The notes below the pieces were generated by a model, which did no database searches, was not told the origin of the DNA, and worked only from the letters and a program-made list of their open reading frames with translations. Both the position numbers and the translations under genes were made by a program. DNA of 64,000 nucleotides. Origin: Coriaria nepalensis (Eukaryota; Streptophyta; Magnoliopsida; Cucurbitales; Coriariaceae). Location: the NCBI GenBank assembly GCA_027186245.1, contig CP114482.1:32135209-32199208 (forward strand), given 5' to 3'. Below, piece after piece: positions 10,630 to 23,329 of this stretch (position 1 is the first letter of the stretch; the number at the start of each line of letters is the position of its first letter).

Positions 10630-13600
10630 TTTCCTACTTCTCATGGATTAAATGTATCAAATAATGCTATTGGGAATTTATGGATTATTGACTGTGGAGC
10701 CACAGACCACATGACTCACTCTTCTATAATATTTCGAACTTATACTCCCTATCCTAGCAATAGAAAAATAATAATTGCAGATGGTTCTCTTACTACTGTG
10801 GCAGGTGTAGGTGACATTCATCTTAATTCATCTCTTACACTAAGAAATGTTCTTCATGTCTCCAAATTATCCACCAACCTAATTTCCATTCAAAATCTTA
10901 CACATCACATGAAATGTAATGCTATTTTCTATCCTTCTTGCTGTATATTTCAGGACTAGGATTCGGGGAAGAGGATTGGACTTGCTAGGGAAAGGGATGG
11001 GCTCTACTATCTTGAAAATTCTTGCATTTCAAATACTGTCACAAAGAAATTATCTCTGTCATTGTTATCATCATCCAATAAAGACACTATTTGGCTTCAT
11101 CATCTTAGACTTGGTCACCCATCTCTTAGGGTTTTGAAAAATATGTTTCCTAATTTATTTAAAGGATTCAGTAATTAATTTTTCCATTGTGATGTGTGTG
11201 AGTTAGCCAAACACAAACGGGTACCGTTTCCTATTAGACATGAAAGAACTCTAACCCCATTTTCCTTGATCCACAGTGATATATGGGGACCATCTACAAT
11301 CCCAAACCTATCAGGTTCACGATGGTTTGTTTCATTTATTGATGACTGCACACAACTCTCTTGGATTTCCCTTCTTAAGTCTAAATCAGATGTGAACAAT
11401 ATACTTCCCATCTTCCACACCATGATCAAAAATCAATTTTGTGTTGAGATAAAATGATTTAGATCGGATAATGCTAGAGATTACTTCAATCCTAGTTTAT
11501 CCTCATATTTTCAGAAAGAAGGGATTATCCATGAATCCTCTTATGTTTACACCCCACAACAAAATGGAGTGGCCGAAAGAAAGAATGGTCACCTAGTAGC
11601 TACAACAAAGGCCATACTTTTCCAAGATAATGTTCCAAAAACCTATTGGGGAGAAGCGGTACTTACATCAGCTTACATAATTAATCTTCTACCCTCCAGA
11701 GTTTTGGGATTTAAAACACCAATGGAAATTCTCTCTCAACATTATCCCGACGTGCGCACCACCAATAATCTCACCCCAAGAATTTTTTGTTGTAATGCAT
11801 TTGTTCACATCCATAAGGAGAATCGAGGGAAACTAGACCCTCAATCAATTAAATGTGTTTTTGTTGGCTACTCACCAACCCAAAGGGGATACAAATGTTA
11901 CGATCCATTAACAAAAAAATTCTTCATCTCCATTGATGTCACTTTTGAGGAGCACCAATCCTCTTTCATTCAGCCTTATCTTCGGGGGGAGTCTGTACCA
12001 CTTGAAGATAAGGACAAAGATCAATGATTACTCGACTTACCCCATCACTCGAAATTCCATTGAGCCAACCAACTCCGCAAACATCCCTACGCAAACCATA
12101 TCTACTCCACCTACTGAACACATGACGTAAAATAATAGACAATGTGACACTATGAGATTTGTGTAGGTATATTCAAGAACAAGAAACCCAGACCTTCCTC
12201 CTATATAGGCCCAAGCCTCAACACCTACTCCTAGACATGAGGTAAATATAGATCCTAACCCCTCTCTTCCATTAGTTCATGATCTTGATCTTCTCATTGC
12301 TCTTAAAAAGGCACTAGAAAATGCACAAACACACCTCTCTATCCTTTAGCAAAGTATGTGTCATTTGAAAAATTCTCACCCTCACACAAAAGCTTCCTAG
12401 TTAATTTAAATACTATTAAGATTCCTAATACATTATCTGATGCATTATCTAATGAGAAATGGAAGCCTACTATGAGAGAAGAAATGCAGGCACTAGAGAA
12501 GAATCAAACATGGAGCATTATAGATTTACCAGCTGGGAAAAAATCTATGGGATACAAGTGGGTATTCATAGTAAAATACAAGTCTGATGGCTCTCTAGAG
12601 AGATGTAAAGCTAGACTTGTGGCGAAAGGATATACTCAAACCTATGGAGTTGACTATTAGGAGACATTCGCCCCAGTAGCGAAAATGAATACTGTACGGA
12701 TTTTACTATCACTAGCAGCTAACTTCTATTGGCAGCTAGAGAAATTTGATGTAAAAAATGCTTTTCTTCATGGTAACTTGGAAGAGGAGATATATATGGA
12801 TATTCCCCCAGGCTTCAAGGGAAATCTAAGCAATAACAAAGTATGCAAATTGAAGAAAGCATTGTATGGCCTCAAGCAATCACCTAGGGCCTGGTTTGGG
12901 AGATTTGCAAAAGTTATGCTGGACATATGGTACAAACAGAGTCAAGGAGATCATACACTTTTCATAAAACATTCAGATATAGGGGGAGTCACAGCCTTGT
13001 TGGTTTATGTTGATGATATAATTATAACAGGTAATGATGCAAAGGAGAAGGAAGCCTTAAGGAGATGTTTGGTAAGAGAGTTTGAAATAAAAAAGCTTGG
13101 AAGATTGAAGTACTTCCTAGGAATCAAAGTAGCCAATTCTAAAGAGGGCATCTTTATTTCACAACAAAAATAGGTAACTGATCTCTTAAGGGAGACAGGG
13201 AAGTTAGCTTGTAAGCTCGTTTCCACCCCAATTGATCTGAATCATTAACTAGGGGAGGCACATGAAGATACAGTTGTGGATAGGGAATCATATCAAAATC
13301 TAATAGGAAAGCTCATATATCTTGCTCACACAAGACCAGATATTGCATATGCTGTGAGTGTAGTTAGCCAATTCATGCATAACCCGAAAGAAGTTCACCT
13401 ACAAGCGATCTTCAGGATATTGCACTACATAAAAGGTAATCCGATTAAGGGAATTCTATTTAAAAGGAATATTGGGTTAGTTCTCGAGGCATACACCGAT
13501 GCAGATTATGCAGGTTCTCTCATTGATAGATGATCCACTATGGGATACTGCACATTTCTAGAGGGTAATCTTATGACATGGAGAAGTAAGAAGCAGAATG

Positions 13601-13961
13601 TGGCGGCAAGATTAAGTGCAGAGCAGAATTCAGGGCAATGACTCAAGGAGTATGTGAATTACTATGGATAAAGATCATTTTAGAAGACTTCAAGGTCAAA
13701 TGGGTAGAACCAATGAGATTATTTTGTGACAACAAATCAACCATCAATATTGCACACAATCCTATCCAACATGACAGAAGAAAGCATATTGAAGTGGATA
13801 GGCATTTTATCAAAGAAAAATTGGATAGCGGATTAATTTGTACTTCTTATGTCTCAACAAATAGTCAATTGGCAGATGTGCTCACAAAAGGACTTAGCAA
13901 CTCAGTGTTTCAAGGATTTGTCTCCAAGCTAGGAATGCAAGATGCATATTGTCCAGATTGA
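10630..13961 (+). pseudogene. Copia pol: protease, integrase, RT, RNase H (broken)
   Basis: Domains in order: protease with LWIIDCGATDHMTHS (10678-10722; Cys stands where the usual motif has Ser); pre-integrase zinc region with HLRLGHPSL and CDVCELAKHKR (about 11095-11220); integrase core with HSDIWGP, SDNAR and YTPQQNGVAERKNGH (11270-11590); RT with KWVFIVKYKSDGSL, DVKNAFLHGNLEEEIYM and the catalytic VYVDDIIITGND (12540-13040); RNase H with YTDADYAGS, CDNKSTINIAHNP and DVLTKGL (13490-13900). Stops interrupt the frame at 10957, 11455, 12025, 12658, 13171 and 13531, among others. Confidence 0.92.
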
Positions 13962-13968
13962 GGGGGAG
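13961..13968 (+). other. Polypurine tract
   Basis: agggggag directly before the 3' LTR is the expected plus-strand primer. Confidence 0.85.
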
Positions 13969-14169
13969 TGTTAGGAAATAGTCAATAAAGGAAAGATACT
14001 CACAACTATTGTCTCTCTTAGAATAGTGGGCTTATGGTTAGGTTAGAATAAAGGATTACCATTCATGTATAGATATGATTTTTTTTATTCCTATTTTTTC
14101 TCCTATGTAACCTTATATATAGTTGATGTAACCCAGTAAAAATAAGAAAAACATATTCTACGTTTTTCA
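13969..14169 (+). repeat. 3' LTR of copia element
   Basis: 201 bp, starting tgttaggaaatag and ending cgtttttca. It differs from the 5' LTR at 27 positions with no gaps. Confidence 0.93.
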
Positions 14170-15779
14170 GCTACGATGGAGCTATGTTAGTAGTGTTTTG
14201 ACGAGATATTCTTGCATAAGTACGTTTATTGTTACGTGATACTAAATTCAATTTCAATCATAATGAGAATTGCTGTGATATACAAAAATGATGGGTTATA
14301 ATTATAATGCTATCCGACCACACATCATGAGAGAATTTACTAATTTACTTTTATGGTGGTTTGAAAACTTTGTTTTCTTTAATTCTAAGAAATTCACATC
14401 CTATTCTTTATAAGTTTTTCCTTTTTTTTTTTTTAAATTTAACTTAGTTTTTGTTAGTATGATACTTTAGTTAGTAGCTTTCTTGACAATTTTATTTTTT
14501 AAATTAATTAAATATTATTATTATTTCAGGATTTAGCATTTTCTTAATAAAAAAGTTAACGAGGATAAAATATTATTTAAATAAGTTTAATTTTTATTAA
14601 ATAAGTTTAAATAAGTTAAATAAGTTTAAATATAAAAACATTATTCATATTTTAAAAAATATAATTAATATAAATATTTAACTAATCTTATGTGAATGAT
14701 TTAAAATATCAAGTCACCGATGGTAAATACTAAGAAGAAAGTATGACTTCTAATAATCTTTCAAATAAGCTCTTATGTGTTAGAAATTAAACAAATACCC
14801 TCTAAATTTAAAAAAAAAAAAAAGACATATTTTTTTTATTAATAAAATGGTAAGTTGACATATTGATTAGACATGCAATTTCAATAATATTATATATATA
14901 AATACTAGTTATTTTTTTATTTCTACTCCAACTAATCAATTTTTTAATTAGAGAAAAGTTTTAGTGAAAAGTTAGAAAAAGAAAAAGAAATCAGTGTTAA
15001 AATAAAAAGATTAATATTTAATATACAATTATATTGATGTGGCAAGATCATGTTTCTATTAGTAAAATAAAATATATCATTTTTTTTAATTGTTAAAGGT
15101 TGTCGTATGAACTATGAGGATTTTTAATTCTTAATTTTATATGTTTTTGAAAATTTAGGGATGAAATATTTTTTTTTTTGTCAAAAGAAAAGAGATCTGA
15201 TTCATATAAAAGAATGTATGGATATGTAAAAAATTACGATCTAACACTATTTAAATAAATAAAAAAAGAATATAGAGTGAATGTCCATCTATTAGTGTCA
15301 CATTCTTTAAATTTTAGGGAATAAATCCATAAAAATACTACATACCTATTTCATAAACCTTGGATAGCAACAAATACTACAAATTTTGATGAAAAATCTA
15401 ATTTACTCAATATTAAACAGTGATTAGCCTTTATATAGTAAAATTCATTTATGTTTAATGTGAATTTGAAATATTATTTGTGGGTAATGACTTTCCGTTT
15501 TTCCTTCTTTTCATTGAATGTTCATATCATATAGCTTAGCACCAAAACAAAAAGATAATTTGTAACTTTATGAGGGATTTTGTGAATTGGGGTAGTATAG
15601 TGGCCTAAGCCCGAGATTGTTTCCTAGGATGATGCAGTATATGTTACCTTACTTTGTTATCAGGAAAAAACTTTTTATTGAAGTCGTTCACTTCCTTGAA
15701 TTGCGTATTGATTTAGCCTTTTAGATTTGAACGAGATATATTCTCTTAATAGGCGGCAAAGCTGAATAGGAAAGGGGCC
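14170..15779. other. AT-rich spacer
   Basis: Very AT-rich DNA with short internal duplications, such as aataagttt units near 14580-14630, and homopolymer runs. I see no gene, RNA gene or recognisable transposon domain. Confidence 0.6.
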
Positions 15780-16200
15780 GAGCTGACTGATGAGTGCCTT
15801 TTTAGCCTTTTTCTAAAGGCTCTCATGTGAAGCTAACATGGCTGGCTACATACAAGTATAGCCAAATCAAGATGAGACGGGACGGACGGTCAGAGGCCGC
15901 AGCGGGACTACCATAGGAAACCCATTTTGGAAAGCTTAGTCCCAGACAAAAGGTGCATCCTTCTTCATGAGCCTGAAAAATGGTTAGCATTGCCCTACCA
16001 AATAGGAGATTCATCTCCTGATATAAGCAAGTCTCCCTTGGAAGTTTCTGAGCTCTTTAAGGTTCCTTGGATGCGGTATGTCCTAAATAGCTTTGATTTT
16101 GGTGGGATCGACTTCAATTCCCGTGTATCGAACTATGAACTCCACAAATTTTTCAAAGGAAATGCCAAAAGCGCCTTTAAATAGATTCATCTTTAGTTGA
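15780..16200 (-). mobile_element. Ty3/gypsy RT thumb/RNase H linker remnant
   Basis: Read on the minus strand from 16200 down to about 15916, the frame shows the gypsy RT C-terminus and connection: KFVEFIVRYTGIEVDP, PHPRNLKELRNFQGRLAYIR, FFRLMKKDAPFVWD, broken by several stops. The base composition is richer in GC than the flanks. An 85-codon open frame on the + strand (15927-16184) is the antisense shadow of this segment. The rest of the element is not visible. Confidence 0.82.
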
Positions 16201-16689
16201 GCTTTTCTCGGCCGTACTAATGTAGTCGGCTACGCTAAGTCAGTCTTTGGGGAGCACCTCTCAATTTTACCTTATAATTGGGGAGTTGCAGTTATCTGAA
16301 TGACAACATTTTAAACTAGTATATAAGTGGACCAATTTGAAGTAAGGGAGCAAATATATATAATGCTCTTTTTTTCTTTTTTTGCCCATAAAATATAATG
16401 TTGTTAACTTAGTTGCTATTTTTACGTTGCCGGTAAAATGGAGAGAAAGAAGAATGAGATAATTGGAAACCTTTTATTTAATCATTGTTCTCTTACAGAC
16501 CTGTTTGTATATACATGTTGAAGCTCGGCTAAGCTCGAGATATTCTCTAATGGTGATAGAATTTTCATTGCACTTATCAGAGATAAACACATATTCCTTT
16601 TCCACTATTTTCTCTGAAACTAAACAAATACCATATGCTTTGGCTCAAAATATTTAGGAGGAGTCAGATCATTTTGCAAGCCCATTCTT
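16201..16689. other. Spacer between two gypsy remnants
   Basis: AT-rich DNA without a recognisable domain. The open frame at 16463-16657 shows no known motif. Confidence 0.5.
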
Positions 16690-16829
16690 AGGGATTTTGT
16701 TGAATTTCCATAAGCAATACAACATCATGACTATGTACTAAAGAATATGGAGTCGTAAACGTACCCATCTTCTATGTCATTTTACAAGCCCATATTATTG
16801 GCCTTAGGAGGTCATGCTACGATCTTCTA

Positions 16830-17690
16830 TTTTTTTTTTATCATCTTCTTAATTAGGCTTATCACTACCTTGTTGGTTTCTTCATTTTGGCCATTAGCTT
16901 GAGCATAATAAAGTTTTGAAGTAATCAATTTGAAGTCATGTTCTTCAACAATTCAGCCACTAGACCGCTAGTGAAATTTATGGCATTATTGGTAGTAATA
17001 GTCTCTCCTAAACTGATAAATGATATATTCTTCCAAGAACTCAATGACCCCTAGCTGGGTTATCTCTTTAGTGGTATAGCTTTAGCCCATTTGGTTGTGA
17101 CTAGGATTTGTGTGTCATGCTTAATTGGAGATATATTTGGTCGATAACGTCAATAATCTAGCCTCAAAATGATCAAGCTTTATGATTGGCTACATTTTTA
17201 AAGCTGAATGCTTCTAGATTGGGCCCTCATCTTTGACATCTCCTACATCATTGGGAATATTTAATACAGTCTTTTAAGATAGTCGACTAATAAAAGTTGT
17301 GCCATCTAATTAACTAGAGCATTTTTCGTCCAGCCTGTTGGGATCCATAAATTCTATTATAGACTTCCATAATTCTCATACCCTCAATAAATCCATGAAA
17401 TTTTGAGAAGCAAATCGCTATGCCCTTGCTGAAATAGCCCATTTCCTATCAACGTATAATTCAAGGCCAATCGGCGGATTTTAACTAGGTAGATCCCATT
17501 TGGATTTTGAAAATATTGGACGAGGGATGATCACTAATTGGTTGCCTCTAGATTTTCCATATGAATATCGGGAATTCGACCTGCCTAAAAGCAAAAATTG
17601 GATGATTCCGCTTATAAGCGGTCATTATTTTAGAAAATCCTTTTAGCATACTTATGTCAGACGCTAACTGTGCCATACCATTACCCTCGA
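16830..17690 (-). pseudogene. Gypsy integrase remnant of element A
   Basis: The minus strand reads a degenerate zinc-binding region (KGIAICFSKFHGFIEGM, then IRWHNFY, STILKDCIKY and CRRCQR) followed by a core fragment (KEITQLGVIEFLEEYIIYQF, TTNNAINFTS, LYYAQANGQ). Several stops break it. It follows the RNase H end directly, as in an ordinary gypsy pol. Confidence 0.75.
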
Positions 17691-17859
17691 TGTTGAAAGA
17701 TCAAAAGATGTGGTTTGGAGCCAACTCTTTCAATTTTTCCAAGAACTGAATGGCTGTGGAGAAATAACTAGTTAAACTGAGGTTGGTGTACTTGTAATCT
17801 CCAAATATCTGCCTGACCACCAATTGAGAATTATCAGAGATTATTACGTGGGAGGCACA

Positions 17860-19918
17860 TGTTAGGAAACATATGCACATATATAATAGAATAAACATAG
17901 CGGAATATATATTTAAAATTTTATTCGAATCATATCTTAGAATGCACAATTTATGTCCAAACTGATTATAAAATAATTATATTACATATAATCTATTTTA
18001 CAGGAAGTACAATAAATCTCATCAATACTATATCAAGATTTAGGGAAATCAAATACCTCTTTTGATTTATAAAACTTTTCTTGAATTAGGCACTCACATA
18101 TTCGCCCTTTAACCATTATCCCCTTGATCTGTTTCACATGGTTAAGTTTCTATTTAGGAGCTTAACTCATAATAAGCTATAGAAAAAATAATAGAAAAGG
18201 CTCTCTTTTCTCTTTTTGATTTTTGGCCAAGAGGCTTGTATGAGCACTTGATAATTTTGGCCAGCATATACCTTGTATTTATAGGTAAAGGCTAAGTCAT
18301 ACTTTCCTAATCTCATTAGGAATTCTAATAGCCTTAAAACACAAAAGTGAGATGGGTTTCCATTCAATGGCCAGGCACCCATAGGCTATACTTATTGGTT
18401 ATTTAATCAAGTTTGTGATTAATTTTGACCCATAAAAATCTAATTAATAATCCGGCCCAATAACGTTTTAATGTCCAATTATTAATTACGAATATTTATG
18501 ATCTTTTTATAATTAAATAAAAGTTCCTCTGTAACATTAATTTCTAATTAATTCAATTATACACTTAGCTGTGCTAGTAGAGCTGCATGACATTAAATTA
18601 ACAAATTAATAATTACCATTTTTCTCTTATAGTCAACCTATAGGTCAATTACCATTTTTCCCTTATAGTCAACCTATAGGTCAATTACCATTTTACCTCT
18701 TAAATGGTTTTGGTCCATTTTTTCTTTTTCTCTAATGAAACTTTAACTGAGTTACTACAAATCCTATATGTGTGATCGATTAGGTTCTACATTATGGCGG
18801 TAGGATGATTTCATAAACACTTTTATGATTTTATTTAATTTCAAATTAAATCCATTTAATTTAAAACAATCTTTTTAATTAAATAGTTAACTTAAATATC
18901 TCATGATTAATTAACTTTAAACTGTCACGTCAAGATTGACTTCTAGGAAACTTTCAAAACTATCTGGAAGATGAGATGTATCATCTTACGAAAGAACCTA
19001 TTTGTGATCATCTTATGAAAGAACATATTTGTGACCATTGTATACTTACAATAACAATTTTTCTATGTCACAAATATCCCGATTCATCCTACATATGGCT
19101 TAACTTTTAAACCCTAATATACAAATTATATGGACTATCATACTTTTATTGAATATCGATAATGGATTTGCAAAAACTCCTTTCAAACCATACTACTTTG
19201 TAAAGATTCTTTATTCATAAAGTACATAATCCATAAGACCTTATTCCAAATACGGAAACGATATATTTTCTCTTGACCACTCATAATCTTTTCACACAAC
19301 ACTTTATACATAACGGTTCACCCCTTTTTCACCCATGGATAGGGTTAATAGGAATGATATCAAAGTACGAAGTCAGTACTTAAGGAAACCATGGTGTCTC
19401 ATATCAGAGGATCACATATAAAATAGTCACTAGATAATTCTCATTAACGGTCAATATTAATCACCAATGAGAATTATCTAAGTGTCACGTTCATCAGCCT
19501 TAGTCTTTACTAAGTGCCCACGCAATCATTATGGTGTTCTACTAACACCACTGGTTGTGAGATCCACCACCCTAATAATGTGATGAACTATATAATTGTC
19601 TATCTAAATCAATCGATGTCCATTATCGAGATCTTATGACAATAAACCATTTGTATCTTAAAAGATTTTAGCGACTCGAGTCTCTATTAGCATGATTTCT
19701 ATCATGATCTCCAGAGTACATAACTCAAAATACTAGACTTTACCATGATATGTATATATATAGAACATATAATATTAATTCTAACAAAATCAATAAACAT
19801 GATAAATAGTAATTGATTTTCATTAATGACAATAGTGTCTTGCTAATATCCATATAAAAATAGTATCACATAAAGTATTTTCTCCATCGGGTCAAAATTT
19901 GATTGGCCTAACGGGAAT
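17860..19918 (-). mobile_element. Solo LTR inserted in gypsy RNase H
   Basis: The left end reads tgttaggaaacat and the right end cctaacgggaat on the + strand, so on the minus strand it begins about ttcccgttagg and ends tttcctaaca. The flanks gcaca (17855-17859) and gcact (19919-19923) look like a 5-bp target duplication with one mismatch, and removing the element rejoins the RNase H frame. It has no coding sequence. A likely TATA box reads ctataaatac on the minus strand at about 18275-18285. Its start matches the LTR starts at 33210 and 36651, and a U3 motif (gttctacattatg.cggtagg, 18784-18804) recurs at 29531 and in reverse at 37709. Confidence 0.75.
18612..18694. repeat. 36-bp tandem repeat, 2.3 copies
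   Basis: Units start at 18612, 18648 and 18684 with attaccattttt; the body carries cttatagtcaacctatagg. One base differs between the first two units. It lies within the solo LTR. Confidence 0.85.
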
Positions 19919-21330
19919 GCACTTTCAATGCTAAGCTTCAACATAATTTCCAAGCCTATAATCAAGGGTTTGTACTTGGGCGGATTATTTGTGCAAGTGC
20001 AATTAAGCTCGAAAGACCATGTACTATGTATGCTTTCTAGCCACTTAATGGAGATCTCGGCTCGTGTAATATGTTCGGTACTAGACTCATCAAAGAATAA
20101 TTTGCAAATAGGTCGTTCGACATTTAGTACCTCAAACACATCATTGCAGTCATTCGGTAAAAGCTTGAAGAGGTAATCGGCCAATGCTTGTTCTTTAACC
20201 AATTTCTAAGTATATACTACAGGTTGAACTCGCTCAACACTAGGATCTATTTGCCCAAACATCCTTAAGAATTGGTCGTGATAAGAGATATATGATGAGA
20301 TCAGTTCGGGCTATTACCAACACTTGCGCATTCAGTAAGTAGTGCCTTAGTTTTGTAACAACAAAGTATAGAGCGAGACACAAAATTTTTATAGAAGTAT
20401 ATTATACCTTGATGGAAGTTAGCACTATGTGGAAGTAGTAAGTAACTTGCTTGTTCTTTGTGTCATTCTCTTGAGCTAGGAGGTTGCCGACCAATTTGGC
20501 GGTTGCCGAAACATATAACAACATTAGTAGGCCTCTTACAGCGGGGGCGAGTACTGGCGAACTGGTTAGATACTGTTTGATGTTTTCAAACATCTCCTGA
20601 TGGTTGAGTAACCAGATGAATTTATCCTCCTACTTCAACTTAAGTAGGGAATTTAATACCTTGGTTTTTTCGGCTATATTCGATATAAACCTCATTAAGA
20701 AGTTGATTTAGCCAAGGGAACATTGGAGTTTTTTCTTGTTTTTAGGCGGATGGGCTTCTATGATGGATTTGGTCTTCTGTTGGTACCTCTTTGGTGGAAT
20801 AGAAATCTGAGGAAATTCCTGGCCGAAACACTAAAAGCACATTTTAGTATATTCATCTTTAACTTGTGAAGACACATCCAATCCAATATCTTCTTTAGAT
20901 CGGCCAAGTGATTGGTGACTTTAACAGATTTTATCACCATATTGTCAATATAGACTTCCATGATGGTATCGATAAAATCGTGGAAGATTGTATTTATAGT
21001 CCTTTGATAAGTTGCCCAAACATTTTTTTGTCTGAAAAGCAAAACTACCCATTCTAATATGCCTATTGTGCTAGGATATCAGAATGCAGTCTTGTGGATA
21101 TCTTCTTTAGCTATGAAGATTTGATTGTATCTGGAGTGTTCGTTTATGAATTATAAGAGTTCATGCGTGACTGCTCTATCGATTAGTAAATCGACCACCG
21201 GTATAGGATATTCATCCTTAGTGTTCCACACTTTTTCAAGTTGGGTACGACGTTGGACATCCGATCGAAATACCTTGAAGTTCGTATGAAGTCAACCTTA
21301 TGCAGCTGTTCCACTTCTTCCATTACTTTC
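19919..21330 (-). pseudogene. Gypsy RT and RNase H of element A
   Basis: Minus-strand motifs: IFIAKEDIHKTAF, ATYQRTINTIFHDFID, the RT active-site variant VYIDNMVIKS (usual YVDDMLVKS, so the second Asp is replaced by Asn), HLADLKKILDWM and LKMNILKCAFSVSARNFL. The RNase H part reads FENIKQYLTSSPVL, LYVSATAKLVGNLLAQEND, ALADYLFKLLP, LFFDESSTE and KPLIIGLEIMLKLSIESA. The domain then resumes at 17859 with HVIISDNSQLVVRQIFGDY. Stops and frameshifts make it non-functional. Confidence 0.85.
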
Positions 21331-22900
21331 AAGGTTAACTCAGCTGACATCCGCTGAGGTGGTTTCTGGAAATGTTTATATCAGAAATTGATATTCAAAT
21401 AGTAAATGATTAAATTCAGGCATTTCGTGGTAATTGAAAACAAAGCCAATAACAATTTTATCTTTTCACTTTGCATATATACAGACATAATGTTACTAAT
21501 ATAAACTGACCAAGAGTTTTCGGCCTATCCTAGAGTAACTAGGCCAAACCTAAAATTGAAGGGAAGCCTTGATAGGCTGCAACAGTGGCTAGACATGGTG
21601 GATGCTATAGTAGCCATTGGTCTGGCAGATGGAGGAATACCTCAATAGCCTAATAGAAGAACCGGATGAAGGCCTGATCATGGATTTGTTAAACCTCTCC
21701 CAAGCTAAGTTAGATGACCTTAAAATCGATGTACAAGATCTACTTATAGAAATGGTCGAAACACGAAGAATTTCATTTCATCGATTAGCCGACTTGTCGT
21801 TGGCCGATGTTGAGACAATTCTGATTGCTTTTCCATTCACCTTTACTACCTTGATGGAGCCGACACTCTTGTTATAGAAAATGGTCTCTACCACATGCGA
21901 AGTGGCTGTGAAGGTTCTTGCTTCGACTTTAACTATTTCTACCTTATTTCTGTTCCAAAATAATAAAGCTTAGTGCAAGGAGGAAGACATGCAATAGTTG
22001 CAATGATCCAATCTCTTCTGAGCAAAGCATTATAGGGGCGGTTGTGTCTACTATGAAGAAAGTGGCCAATGATGATTTTGTTCCAACCATCATCTTCAGC
22101 GGAGAACGCCTCACACTTTCGACATACCACCAACGAATTCAACGAAAATTACTTCTGTTGGAATTAAATCCTTGAATGGCTTGTATAGGACTCTCATCAT
22201 AGAGGATGACATGATATTCTTGACTAAAGTCTGGCTGATTGACACTCTTTCTAGATAGACTTTGATGTAGTGGGGTTAATATGACATGACATCTGGACGT
22301 ACGATTTTTTGATGATAATTGTTTACGAGCTGTCTGCCTTTATCGCTACTTCGACTGAGTTGATAACTTTAGATGGTCGTGGTGGAGTTGGAAATTCTAG
22401 GCCGACAGCTTCATCCTAGCTAGTACTGCCTCTAACAATAAGATTTGTGAATCAACCTAAAACTCTATTGGCAAAGTGATTATGTTGCAATCTAGCCAAA
22501 TTTAAACAGTACTAACTAGTATCTCGATTCTGGGAGTTAGCACAATAGTCCAAACTGAATCTTCATCTTCGAATGAGGAATCAACCTCACCTAGAAGTGC
22601 CTCAAATAGTCCTATGGTGAAATCAGCTTTAAGCTCTAGCATTAGAGAAACCATTAGATCGACTATCTTATTGGTCATATGAAGGGTATCAAATTCTTCT
22701 TGATGATATTCAAAGTCTTGAGTGAAGAAGATGATCCACTTCTTTCCAAATTACTGCTTCAACTATCTTTAATGGCATGTTCCTTTTGGGTGGTTTGTTT
22801 TAGCAGTTACTTACGGTGCTTAGGTGTAATTCAGTTCCCTTTTGGGAATTTCGGGTGTTCTAGGGCACTTTCAAAATGAATGGGTTGGCCAAGGAGGAAC
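21331..22900 (-). pseudogene. Upstream part (gag-pol spacer, protease-like) of gypsy element A
   Basis: The minus strand contains a stretch with FRNR, KVEIVKVEARTFTATSH and VGSIKVVKVNGKAIRI (about 21960-21780). This is matched in element B at 35.3 kb, supporting common descent. The remaining sequence is too decayed for me to place gag or a catalytic Asp-Ser/Thr-Gly. Confidence 0.55.
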
Positions 22901-23329
22901 AATCATCTACGGCCTTTTTCAGATGACTAATAGATCCTTGATTGATAGGTCGGTCATTCGGCTACCTACCCAATTATAATGATAATCATCAGGCTGACTA
23001 ACTGTGCTTTTACCCCCCTTTGTTGATATGGTGATGAGTATTGGCTAGAGGTAAGCTTGATCGGCAATGAGAGTATAAAGGTGGTTGATCGGTTAGATGA
23101 TTCGCCCGATAAATACTTATGCTGAGCTGATGAGGCATTTAGCCAATAAATACTTCTAATGACTTCCATTAATGGAGCTTTGAGCTTAGGTTTGAGTTTG
23201 GGTAAAAAAAAAAAAATTAATATAGAAAATAGGGATTATAAAAATATTTGTAATAAAATTATTTAAAAATTATAAATTTGGACCGAATTTGTAATTTTCA
23301 TTTTATTTCTAACATCATCCGGTTTGATT
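22901..23329. other. Spacer
   Basis: Partly still gypsy-like in composition (repeated cggc/gccga near 22910-23110), then a poly-A tract near 23203-23216. No domain is recognised. Confidence 0.45.

Larger units (their letters stand above)
9313..14169 (+). mobile_element. Full-length decayed Ty1/copia retrotransposon
   Basis: A 4,857-bp element bounded by 201-bp LTRs with TG...CA ends. The flanks are gctat (9308-9312) and gctac (14170-14174), a 5-bp target duplication with one mismatch. A primer binding site follows the 5' LTR and a purine tract precedes the 3' LTR. Internal order is gag, protease, integrase, RT, RNase H, which defines copia. The LTRs align without gaps with 27 differences in 201 positions by my count (about 13%), and the reading frame carries several stops and a frameshift. 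It is an old, non-autonomous copy. Confidence 0.93.
16690..22900 (-). mobile_element. Ty3/gypsy element A (decayed, split by a solo LTR)
   Basis: On the minus strand the order is protease-like spacer (about 22150-21560), RT (about 21330-20760), RNase H linker and RNase H (20760-19919, continuing 17859-17690), integrase zinc region (about 17420-17230) and integrase core (about 17160-16830). This order is that of gypsy. A ~2.06 kb LTR sits inside the RNase H. Many stops and frameshifts are present. I found no LTR pair of its own. It is closely related to element B at 34.2-35.3 kb. Confidence 0.85.

Noticed and set aside
15927..16184. 85-codon open frame on the + strand that looked like a novel or organelle-derived protein
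   Set aside because: The minus strand of the same bases reads gypsy RT thumb and linker motifs (GIEVDP, RNLKELRNFQGRLAYIR, LMKKDAPFVWD), so the + frame is an antisense shadow. The GC-rich look that suggested mitochondrial DNA has the same cause.
18612..18694. Regular 36-bp repeats reminiscent of a CRISPR array
   Set aside because: Units are contiguous without spacers, only 2.3 copies, inside a plant LTR.
19787..19918. Treating tctaaca at 19786 as the right end of the solo LTR
   Set aside because: The RNase H frame resumes only at 19919, and 19787-19918 matches the start of the related LTRs at 33203 and 36644, so the element extends to about 19918.
21617..21877. 86-codon acidic open frame on the + strand
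   Set aside because: It lies antisense to the gypsy A spacer region that has a matching copy in element B; no promoter or domain.
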